In this document: one piece after another, positions 1-5,545 of the stretch
Position numbering within the stretch: the stretch's first letter is position 1
Layout: every line of letters begins with the position of its first letter
Source of the DNA: Candidatus Atribacter alterifermentans
GTDB taxonomy: Bacteria; Atribacterota; Atribacteria; Atribacterales; Atribacteraceae
NCBI GenBank assembly: GCA_012517635.1
Contig: JAAYUP010000088.1
Location: 1 to 10,735 of the forward strand
Length of the DNA: 10,735 bases
Direction of reading: 5' to 3'
The notes under the pieces: generated by a model
Seen by the model: only the letters and a program-made list of their open reading frames with translations
What the model was told of the DNA's origin: nothing
Database searches by the model: none
Translations under genes and position numbers: made by a program

Positions 1-140
1 AACATCCAAACCAACCAGTGATATGAGAATATCGTCTTTTTACTCTGGAGAATAACCAATTGCCACCTCTCAAGAAAAATTTCTTGAAAGGTTTGCTTTA
101 TCAAATCCCTTTGGTTCTTCTTGAATGGAGCTGTTTCCAC
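1..140 (-). CDS. Possible 5' end of a gene running off the left edge (uncertain)
   Basis: On the minus strand a frame opens with GTG at 138-140 and stays free of stops to the window edge, about 46 codons, starting (V/M)ETAPFKKNQRDLIK and later containing an aromatic, hydrophobic stretch (FSYHWLVWM). The in-frame upstream stop is at 147-149. No good ribosome binding site precedes the GTG, although a 15-codon mini-ORF with a strong Shine-Dalgarno ends 2 nt before it. I do not recognise the sequence. An open frame of this length can arise by chance, so this is only a candidate. If real, it is divergent from rqcH. Confidence 0.25.
   Translation of the reverse strand, partial: METAPFKKNQRDLIKQTFQEIFLERWQLVILQSKKTIFSYHWLVWM
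70..87. repeat. Short AT-rich inverted repeat
   Basis: The sequence TCAAGAAA-AA-TTTCTTGA is a perfect 8-bp inverted repeat with a 2-nt centre. As RNA it would form a weak stem of about 7 pairs with a 4-nt loop. It is not followed by a T-run on the plus strand, so it does not look like an intrinsic terminator. It could be a protein-binding palindrome or chance in AT-rich DNA. Confidence 0.3.
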
Positions 141-281
141 CTTTATTCAAGAGGGTAAAAAAAGGGATTCGAAACGTGATGGTAAAACATCAAATCCCTC
201 TCAATCTCGAATTGTCTCAAAAGAAAAGTTGTTGTATTTCAAACTTTATCTGAAAAGTATTCACCAGGATGAAAACCAAGC

Positions 282-310
282 TTGCAATCGAACAACTGGA
301 ATAATATTAT
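282..310 (+). promoter_or_regulatory. Candidate sigma-70-type promoter for rqcH
   Basis: TTGCAA at 282-287 matches 4 of 6 bases of the -35 consensus. TATTAT at 305-310 matches 5 of 6 of the -10 consensus, and the spacer is 17 bp. Transcription would begin near 317, leaving a leader of roughly 37 nt before the rqcH ATG. The -10 hexamer lies inside the palindrome at 301-320. In DNA this AT-rich such matches are common, so support is moderate. The absence of another gene immediately upstream on this strand makes a promoter here necessary or at least likely. Confidence 0.4.
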
Positions 311-320
311 TTAATATTAT
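301..320. repeat. AT-only palindrome over the rqcH -10 region
   Basis: ATAATATTA-TT-TAATATTAT is a perfect 9-bp inverted repeat with a 2-bp centre, composed only of A and T, ending 33 bp before the rqcH start codon. It covers the predicted -10 box and start-site region, the place where a repressor operator would sit. It could equally be an AT-rich melting element or chance. Confidence 0.35.
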
Positions 321-338
321 CGAAAGTGTCAACAAAAT

Positions 339-343
339 AAGGA
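339..343 (+). promoter_or_regulatory. Ribosome binding site of rqcH
   Basis: AAGGA lies 10 nt before the ATG at 354. This supports 354 as the start, and NFACT proteins normally begin only a few residues before the conserved first strand, as here. Confidence 0.5.
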
Positions 344-353
344 TTTTAAATCG

Positions 354-2072
354 ATGAGAATACTGGAAGGAATACCCTTACATTTTCAAATAAAAACTGT
401 TTCCCCCTTTATACAAGGAGCACGGGTACAAAAAATTACTCTTTCCGAAAATCGAGAAACCTGCTTTGAGATTCGCTCTCACAACCAATCGGGTTTTTTC
501 GTGCTATCCAGCCATCCTGAAATTTGCTTTTTTTATTACTCACAACTTAAGCCCCTGATGAAAAAGGGAAAAGAATCAGCCTGGACACAAATTCTCAATA
601 AATATTTAGTTGGAGCTCAAATCATTCAATTGGAACAAATGGGATGGGATCGGGTAATCCGCTTTGCCTTTCAGAACCAAAAAATTTGGGAAGAGAAAAA
701 CCACTTTTATCTTTATTGTGAATTAACCGGAAGAAACGCCAATTGTATTCTGACAACTGCTGATGACCCTCCTTCTATTCTCGGTTGTCAAAAAACGGTT
801 AGTGCCGAACAAAACCGCTACCGTACTATTACCGTTGGAAAACCCTACCAACTTCCCCCACAAAAAATGAATGCCATCGACCCACTCCTCTTGATACAAC
901 AAAAGGTTGAACTCTCCACTCTAAAACTCAATGATGATTTACCAAAATGGCTTTTAAAGAATATTGACGGAATTGGACCCTTCTTGGCAGCGAAAATAGC
1001 TGAGTGTTTAATCAATCGTGGGATCAATACCGGCATGTTTCAATCCTCTTTAAGCGCCTGTCTTCAAGATATTTTTCAACCACTTTTCGATCAAAAAACG
1101 GTTTTTTCAGTCTCTCTCTCTCCTCAAAATCATCTCCCTCTGGGAATATTTTGGTCCTCGATGAAGAATTCTCCTCAAGGTCCCTCCCTCAATTTTCCCA
1201 ATCTCAATGAAGCTGTGAAATATTTCGTTCAAACCTCCTGGAGCCAACGAGCCTTTCTCAGTCAAAAAAAGAAAAAAAAGAATTTTATCGAAAAAGAACT
1301 TTTGTTTATCGAAGAAGAATTATGCCGAGTGGATCAATCTATGGTGGATGAGGAACAGCTGAATGCGTTACTAACCCGTGGTAACCTTTTAAAACTTTAC
1401 CCTCAATTAAATATTCTTGAAAAGCAACCCAAGGGAATCTTCGTCAACAACCTTCTCACCGGTAATTCAGAAAAAATTTTTATTGAAATTGACCCTCTTC
1501 TTTCCATTAATCAAAACATGCAGCTTTACTTTCGCAAATATCGGAAATCAAAAGCCCGTAACTCCATTCTCCAAAAGAAAAAAGAAGAACTGGAATTCCG
1601 AAAAAAAACCCTCGAAAAAGAACGTGACAACCTTGACGAAGTTCTTCTCTACCAAGAAAAAGACCAAAAGAGTCCAAATCAATCAGGCTTTTTTGAGCCG
1701 GGTATTCTCAAATTCCTTACTCCATCGAATAATATAATTTTGGTTGGAAAAAATGAAAAAGCCAATCATTTATTAGTGACTCGTTTTTCATCCCGAGATG
1801 ATTATTGGCTTCATGTACGAGATTATCCAGGTTCTCATGTTTTGCTCAGGATATCCAATCAATCCGTTACCGTATCCGAAGACCTTTTTCTAGCTGCACA
1901 AGTTGCCGGTTACTACTCCTCCCTTCGAAATGAAACCTCGGTTACGGTCGTGTATACCTCTATCAAGAATGTAAAAACTCTTCCCCATGCTCGTTTGGGA
2001 AAAATGACTTTTCGTAACGAAAAAAATTTAATTGTGACTCCTGTCCTTCCTCATCAGATTCGTCGAATATAA
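354..2072 (+). CDS. rqcH: RqcH / NFACT-family ribosome quality control protein (Rqc2, FbpA homologue)
   Basis: This cytosolic protein binds the peptidyl-tRNA-blocked large ribosomal subunit and directs addition of C-terminal Ala tails so that stalled nascent chains are degraded. The 572-residue length matches B. subtilis RqcH (about 570). The NFACT-N domain covers about residues 1-185 and includes the Asp-Arg pair D99/R100 (WDRVIRF), equivalent to the DR motif needed for tRNA recruitment, and an ELTGRNAN motif at 123-130. A helix-hairpin-helix element lies near 203-217 (DGIGPFLAAK). Charged coiled-coil arms follow at about 305-335 and 395-435, with the family motif DPLLSINQNMQLYFRKYRK at 380-398. 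The NFACT-R domain occupies about 455-565 (DDYWLHVRDYPGSHV; KNVKTLPHARLGKM). The gene is monocistronic in this window. Its last 45 bp overlap the end of the convergent rluD gene. Two A-rich slippery heptamers lie at 1263-1280. Identification is strong; the DR-motif role is taken from the characterised family. Confidence 0.95.
   Translation: MRILEGIPLHFQIKTVSPFIQGARVQKITLSENRETCFEIRSHNQSGFFVLSSHPEICFFYYSQLKPLMKKGKESAWTQILNKYLVGAQIIQLEQMGWDRVIRFAFQNQKIWEEKNHFYLYCELTGRNANCILTTADDPPSILGCQKTVSAEQNRYRTITVGKPYQLPPQKMNAIDPLLLIQQKVELSTLKLNDDLPKWLLKNIDGIGPFLAAKIAECLINRGINTGMFQSSLSACLQDIFQPLFDQKTVFSVSLSPQNHLPLGIFWSSMKNSPQGPSLNFPNLNEAVKYFVQTSWSQRAFLSQKKKKKNFIEKELLFIEEELCRVDQSMVDEEQLNALLTRGNLLKLYPQLNILEKQPKGIFVNNLLTGNSEKIFIEIDPLLSINQNMQLYFRKYRKSKARNSILQKKKEELEFRKKTLEKERDNLDEVLLYQEKDQKSPNQSGFFEPGILKFLTPSNNIILVGKNEKANHLLVTRFSSRDDYWLHVRDYPGSHVLLRISNQSVTVSEDLFLAAQVAGYYSSLRNETSVTVVYTSIKNVKTLPHARLGKMTFRNEKNLIVTPVLPHQIRRI
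1263..1280 (+). other. Tandem A-rich slippery heptamers inside rqcH
   Basis: The run C-A7-G-A8-G encodes Q304 and K305-K309. In the reading frame it contains A AAA AAG twice, the heptamer used for -1 frameshifting in dnaX-type genes. A -1 shift would add about 23 codons and then stop, giving an NFACT-N plus HhH protein without the coiled coils and NFACT-R domain. There is no obvious strong stimulatory hairpin just downstream, so function is unproven. Confidence 0.3.
2009..2023 (-). terminator. Weak hairpin just after rluD (possible terminator)
   Basis: On the minus strand TTTTCG-TTA-CGAAAA forms a 6-bp stem with a 3-nt loop beginning 4 nt after the rluD stop, followed by GTCATTTTT. The stem has only two G-C pairs and the T-run is offset by four bases, so this is a poor intrinsic terminator. 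It sits within the 3' end of rqcH. No better terminator for either convergent gene was found near 2000-2110. Confidence 0.2.
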
Positions 2073-2972
2073 AACTCGATTTAAGGCTTCTTGAAAATCG
2101 CTCGGTAAGGCTGCAGCAAATACCATTTTCTTCCTGGTAATTGGATGGGAAAAAGAGAGAAGAAAGGCGTGCAGAGCTTGTCTTTTTATAATCGCTTCGG
2201 AATGCTGACTACCGTAATCCTTATCTCCCACAATTGGATAACCTTGAGAACTTAAATGAACCCGAATCTGATGAGTCCGCCCTGTCCGAGGTTTGACGAA
2301 CAGGAGAGAATAATCGTTTCCAATCCATAGTGGTTTTACTTCAGTTTGGGCTGGTTTGCCACTGTTGGTCGAAATCTTCATAAGACACGGTTCTCGGGGA
2401 TTTCTCTCAATGGCAAAATCGATTTTCTTTATCCCCTGCCACTGCCCTTCGACGAGAGCCAAATAATATTTCTCAATCATTCGATTTTTAAACTTTTGAA
2501 TCAGCTCGAGGTAGGCACGATCAGTTTTTGCAATGACCAAAACGCCTGAGGTATCCCGATCTAAACGATGAACAATCCCGGGACGAAGTGGAAAACCATA
2601 ATGAGAAAGTTGAATATCATGAAAAAGTAAGCTATTGATGAGGGTATTTTTTTGGAAGGGGCGAACCGGATGGACGATCATCCCAGCTCTTTTATTCACA
2701 ACCAAAATATGATCATCTTGATAAATGATATCCAAAGGGAGATTTTGAGGTTCTAACGCTTGAATGGCATCAGTTGGCCAATTGATTTCAAGAATATCAC
2801 CAGGTCGGATTTCAGTGCTTGGTTTCAATACAACTACTTGATTCTTTTGGATAAAACCTTGCTTGATGAGCCTTGTAAAGGCTGAACGGGAAAAATCCGG
2901 AAAATTCCTGTGAAGCCAGATATCAATCCGGCAGAATTCACTATCATACACCTTGATTTTTTGTTTCTTCAA
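2028..2972 (-). CDS. rluD: RluD/RluA-family 23S rRNA pseudouridine synthase
   Basis: The enzyme converts specific uridines of large-subunit rRNA to pseudouridine. An N-terminal S4 RNA-binding domain covers about residues 13-72 (CRIDIWLHRNFPDFSRS). The catalytic domain spans about 80-300, with the family signature GIVHRLDRDTSGVLV at 132-146, whose D138 is the expected nucleophile. It also carries the conserved KPRTGRTHQIRVHL block at 227-240 and GD(K)DYG at 249-254. Length is 314 (E. coli RluD is 326). The chosen start is TTG at 2970-2972, inside lspA (29-bp overlap), with AGGG 8 nt upstream. A GTG at 2949-2951 is the alternative but would leave little before the S4 domain. The last residues (YSTNLMRKDRSHN) look like an extension read from within rqcH. 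The exact target uridine (RluC-, RluD- or YlyB-like) cannot be assigned. The lspA-rluD pairing is common in Gram-positive bacteria. Confidence 0.9.
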   Translation of the reverse strand: MKKQKIKVYDSEFCRIDIWLHRNFPDFSRSAFTRLIKQGFIQKNQVVVLKPSTEIRPGDILEINWPTDAIQALEPQNLPLDIIYQDDHILVVNKRAGMIVHPVRPFQKNTLINSLLFHDIQLSHYGFPLRPGIVHRLDRDTSGVLVIAKTDRAYLELIQKFKNRMIEKYYLALVEGQWQGIKKIDFAIERNPREPCLMKISTNSGKPAQTEVKPLWIGNDYSLLFVKPRTGRTHQIRVHLSSQGYPIVGDKDYGSQHSEAIIKRQALHAFLLSFSHPITRKKMVFAAALPSDFQEALNRVLYSTNLMRKDRSHN

Positions 2973-3447
2973 GAGCTGAACCCTGAATCCATATTTGAAT
3001 AAAAATGAATACTAAACCAACGATGATCGTTATATCGGCAACATTAAAAGTTGCCCATATTGAGGGTTCAAAAAAGTCGATCACAAACCCCAACCGCAAA
3101 CGATCAATAACGTTCCCCCAGGCTCCCGACAAAAATAAACCAGCTCCCAAAAAAAACCACCACTTCCAATTGACAAGAAATTGCAATATAAAATAGAGAA
3201 AAACCACAGTTATAGCTATGGTAATCATGAAATGAGCGGGCGGATTTAAAAGGCGAATTCCAAAAGCACTCCCCACATTTTTTCGAAGTGTGAGGTCAAA
3301 AAAACCGGGAATGATTTGGATAGTTTGGTTCGCCAAATGAGTCATCGCCCACCATTTGGTTACTTGATCCAACAGCAAAAAAACCAGAAAACTGATCAGA
3401 AAAATAAGAAAATAACTCGCTTGGCGGCTTCCTCTCTGCAACTTCAT
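2944..3447 (-). CDS. lspA: Lipoprotein signal peptidase (signal peptidase II)
   Basis: This inner-membrane aspartyl protease removes the signal peptide of lipid-modified prolipoproteins. The 167 residues (E. coli 164) contain four predicted membrane helices at about 10-30, 71-91, 97-113 and 138-156. The family blocks are all present: LLLDQVTKWW with D27, KNVGSAFG with N57, GAWGNVIDRLRLGFVIDFF with N112 and D115, and FNVADITIIVG with D138. D115 and D138 are the expected catalytic pair. Its ATG shares one base with the divIVA stop (TAATG on the minus strand), implying translational coupling; only a weak GGAAG-type Shine-Dalgarno is visible. The 3' end overlaps rluD by 29 bp. Its presence shows the organism makes bacterial lipoproteins, but does not by itself tell monoderm from diderm. 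Confidence 0.96.
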   Translation of the reverse strand: MKLQRGSRQASYFLIFLISFLVFLLLDQVTKWWAMTHLANQTIQIIPGFFDLTLRKNVGSAFGIRLLNPPAHFMITIAITVVFLYFILQFLVNWKWWFFLGAGLFLSGAWGNVIDRLRLGFVIDFFEPSIWATFNVADITIIVGLVFIFIQIWIQGSALEETKNQGV

Positions 3448-4001
3448 TACTTTTGGTCTTCTTCCAAATCCTGAAAAGAAAATAAGGTGATATCCTCAGG
3501 AGGATGAATTTCGGATGGGTTGATCTTGTCCGATGCAGGAATGGTAATTTCCGGTGGCTGCTCTTTCCAATCAATACTATCCATAAAGGTCTGAAGAAGG
3601 GATTTAAACCGAATTTGAAAGACCCGATATTTTTCTTTGAGCTCAGTATAACTCGTCTCGATTTCTTTCTTTTTTTTCAATGCTTCATCGACGATGCGAT
3701 TCCCCCGTATCTGAGCTTCCTTTAAATGCATTTGTGATTCTCGACGAGTCAATTCTTTTTCAATTTCTAATTGTTTTTTCCATTCTTCTAAATTTTCCTC
3801 TAAGCGCTTCACGTATTGGTTTAATTCGTTCACTTTCCGCCTATATTCTTCATTTTCTTGGTGGAGTTTTTCCTGCTCTTTTTGCATTGCTTCAACTGCT
3901 GAGGCAATTTCCTCAATAAATTCATTTACCTCATCTTCATTGTACCCGCGGAAAGAGCGACTGAATTCAATCTCTAAAATGTTTTCCGGTTTTAAGTCCA
4001 T
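3447..4001 (-). CDS. divIVA: DivIVA-family septum/pole-marking coiled-coil protein
   Basis: The protein is a peripheral membrane scaffold that collects at negatively curved membrane and recruits partners in division and polar growth. The N-terminal lipid-binding segment is clear: FSRSFRGYNEDEVNEFIEEI at 13-32. F17 and R18 fall at the same positions as the membrane-inserting F17/R18 of B. subtilis DivIVA. A long heptad-rich coiled coil runs from about 30 to 140 and includes the second conserved segment (EAQIRGNRIVDEALKKKKEIE). An acidic, proline-containing tail follows (150-184). Length is 184 against 164 in B. subtilis. AGGAG lies 8 nt before the ATG. It sits 5 nt after proC and overlaps lspA by one base. 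The tail is the likely species-specific partner-binding part (inference). Confidence 0.92.
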   Translation of the reverse strand: MDLKPENILEIEFSRSFRGYNEDEVNEFIEEIASAVEAMQKEQEKLHQENEEYRRKVNELNQYVKRLEENLEEWKKQLEIEKELTRRESQMHLKEAQIRGNRIVDEALKKKKEIETSYTELKEKYRVFQIRFKSLLQTFMDSIDWKEQPPEITIPASDKINPSEIHPPEDITLFSFQDLEEDQK

Positions 4002-4006
4002 TCACG

Positions 4007-4813
4007 TCACTCCTCGGCTCTATTATTTTTTGCTCGCTGACTGGCAGCTTCAATTCCGTCCATAACAATACCTCTAAAACCCGATAATTCCAATCGTTTT
4101 ATTCCAGCAATGGTCGTTCCTCCTGGAGAACAAACCATATTTTTCAACAAACCAGGATGGCAGTTTTTTCTCTTCAACCAACTAGCCGTCCCCAACATGG
4201 TTTGAATAACCATCTTTAAACTTTTTTCCCACGGCAAACCAATGCTCACTCCAGCATCCATCATTGCTTCCAAAAAAACCGCCATTATTCCCGGACCACT
4301 TCCACTTAAGGCGGTAATCTGATCAAACTCTCTCTCCTCAGCTTCAAAAACCCAACCCAGAGAAGAAAAAAGAAATAAAAGGTCCTCACGATTCTCTTCG
4401 CTCACTAAAGAATTAAAATGAAGAGCAACAACACCTTCTCCAACTTCAACTGCCAAATTCGGCATCATTCTGACGATAGCTTGACTTTGACCCAGGTATT
4501 CTTGCAATTGCGCTTGATCAACACCAGCTACCAGGGAAATAATGATTGAGTTTTTAAAATGAATAATATTTTGACAAACTGATTTGACTTGATTGGGTTT
4601 CACTACTAAAAAAATGAGGTATGGTTCCGATTGAACCTCGTTCAAATCAGAAACATAAGATAAACCCAGTTCATTGGCTATCGATACCGCTTTGGACAAT
4701 ACTATATCATAAAGGCAAATATCGTATTTCGTTTGCCATTTGTCAAGACAAAATCCTCGTAACAGGGCATTCCCCATGTTACCACAGCCTATCACCAAAA
4801 TGGATTGTTTCAT
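4007..4813 (-). CDS. proC: Pyrroline-5-carboxylate reductase
   Basis: ProC catalyses the last step of proline synthesis, the NAD(P)H-dependent reduction of 1-pyrroline-5-carboxylate, in the cytosol. The 268 residues (E. coli 269) begin with a Rossmann dinucleotide-binding motif, VIGCGNMGNALL at 7-18, followed by VKPNQVKSV (71-79) and SLVAGV (93-98). Next come RMMPNLAVEVGEGV (115-128), the catalytic-domain motif ALSGSGPGIMAVF (168-180), and the C-terminal signature CSPGGTTIAGIKRLE (228-242). It abuts yggS exactly (stop TAA next to ATG) and ends 5 nt before divIVA. The yggS-proC pairing is widely conserved. No other proline-synthesis gene is nearby, so its place here reflects the conserved division-cluster neighbourhood rather than a proline operon. 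Confidence 0.95.
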   Translation of the reverse strand: MKQSILVIGCGNMGNALLRGFCLDKWQTKYDICLYDIVLSKAVSIANELGLSYVSDLNEVQSEPYLIFLVVKPNQVKSVCQNIIHFKNSIIISLVAGVDQAQLQEYLGQSQAIVRMMPNLAVEVGEGVVALHFNSLVSEENREDLLFLFSSLGWVFEAEEREFDQITALSGSGPGIMAVFLEAMMDAGVSIGLPWEKSLKMVIQTMLGTASWLKRKNCHPGLLKNMVCSPGGTTIAGIKRLELSGFRGIVMDGIEAASQRAKNNRAEE

Positions 4814-5518
4814 TTAATTGCTCCTTTCTCCAAAAAGACACCGTCCTAATCGAAGATAGGTTGCTCCTTCTTCAATCGCAATTGGATAATCATCACTCAT
4901 ACCCATCGATAAAGCTAAAATTGGGGAAACCCAACTATACTTCTGCTCTTCTATTTTTTCCTTGATTTGATAGAGTTCGTGAAAAATTCGTCGAATTGCC
5001 TTCTCACTCCCTTGGGGACCGATAGTCATTAATCCAATCACCCGAACTTGTCGATAGCAATACAAAGATTCCAAAAAGGGAAGGACCTCTTGTTTCTCAA
5101 GTCCAGCTTGGGTTTCTTTTCCGGTTAAATTGACCTGCAGAAAAACTGGCAAAACTTTCTCCTTTTGTGGTTCCAAACGTTTTTCTATAGTTTGGAACTG
5201 GCTAATCCGGTCTAAAGAATGTATATACTTGAAATATTCTACCACTTTTGGAATTTTGTTCCTTTGGAGCTGCCCAATAAAATGCCATTCAATCGGTTCA
5301 GTTTGTAAAGCAATTCTCTTTGACTCGGTTTCTTGAACTCGGTTTTCACCAAAACGTTTCAACCCACAGGATAAAGCTTCCTTCATCAGTTCAACGCGAA
5401 TTCCTTTGGTTACAGCAATAACTTTGATTTCAGTCCTTTTTCTTCCTGATTTTTGGCAGGAACGTTCTATATTTTCCTGTACAATTTCTAACCGTTTTTG
5501 AATCAATCTATCCAGCAT
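4814..5518 (-). CDS. yggS: YggS/PLPBP-family pyridoxal 5'-phosphate homeostasis protein (YlmE)
   Basis: This alanine-racemase-fold, single-domain protein carries PLP and helps control PLP and amino/keto-acid balance; no enzyme activity is established for the family. It has 234 residues, the same length as E. coli YggS. The PLP Schiff-base lysine is K38 in KVIAVTK. Other conserved blocks are RFGENRVQE (55-63), WHFIGQLQRNK (78-88), GLMTIGP (162-168), LSMGMSDDY (203-211) and RLGRCLFGER (223-232). A weak GGA sits about 6 nt before the ATG. It lies 27 nt after the radical SAM gene, the largest gap in the operon, and abuts proC. In B. subtilis the orthologue ylmE is also near ftsZ and divIVA, which matches this arrangement. 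Confidence 0.95.
   Translation of the reverse strand: MLDRLIQKRLEIVQENIERSCQKSGRKRTEIKVIAVTKGIRVELMKEALSCGLKRFGENRVQETESKRIALQTEPIEWHFIGQLQRNKIPKVVEYFKYIHSLDRISQFQTIEKRLEPQKEKVLPVFLQVNLTGKETQAGLEKQEVLPFLESLYCYRQVRVIGLMTIGPQGSEKAIRRIFHELYQIKEKIEEQKYSWVSPILALSMGMSDDYPIAIEEGATYLRLGRCLFGERSN
4821..4826 (-). promoter_or_regulatory. Strong ribosome binding site of proC inside yggS
   Basis: On the minus strand AAGGAG lies 7 nt before the proC ATG, within the last codons of yggS. It fixes the proC start and suggests efficient independent initiation despite the zero-length intergenic gap. Confidence 0.7.
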
Positions 5519-5545
5519 TTTTGATCCAGTTCCCTTTCATTCCCG

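Larger units (their letters stand above)
1..353. other. Region left of rqcH without a confident gene
   Basis: This AT-rich stretch holds a near-palindrome (70-87), an 11-bp direct repeat ATCAAATCCCT (100-110 and 189-199), a possible minus-strand gene fragment at the left edge, a minus-strand mini-ORF (143-190), a candidate plus-strand promoter (282-310) and an AT-only palindrome (301-320). A plus-strand frame from a TTG at 121 to a stop at 357 overlaps the rqcH start, but it has no ribosome binding site and no recognisable protein character. No tRNA-like fold and no strong terminator was seen. Confidence 0.6.

Noticed and set aside
1..240. Possible CRISPR-like or transposon-end repeats in the left region
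   Set aside because: Only one 11-bp repeat pair and one short palindrome are present. Spacing is not regular, there is no third copy and no transposase remnant.
121..357. 78-codon plus-strand frame starting TTG and overlapping the rqcH ATG as ATGA
   Set aside because: The ATGA overlap is suggestive, but there is no Shine-Dalgarno before the TTG and no recognisable domain. The frame also runs through the predicted rqcH promoter and AT palindrome. It is more likely chance.
1417..1737. 106-codon plus-strand frame inside rqcH
   Set aside because: It lies wholly within the confident RqcH coding region in another frame, and its lysine- and serine-rich sequence reflects shifted codons of the coiled-coil part.
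2077..2100. Hairpin CGATTT...AAATCG just after the rqcH stop as a terminator
   Set aside because: The stem is 6 bp with a 12-nt loop, low in G-C, and no T-run follows.
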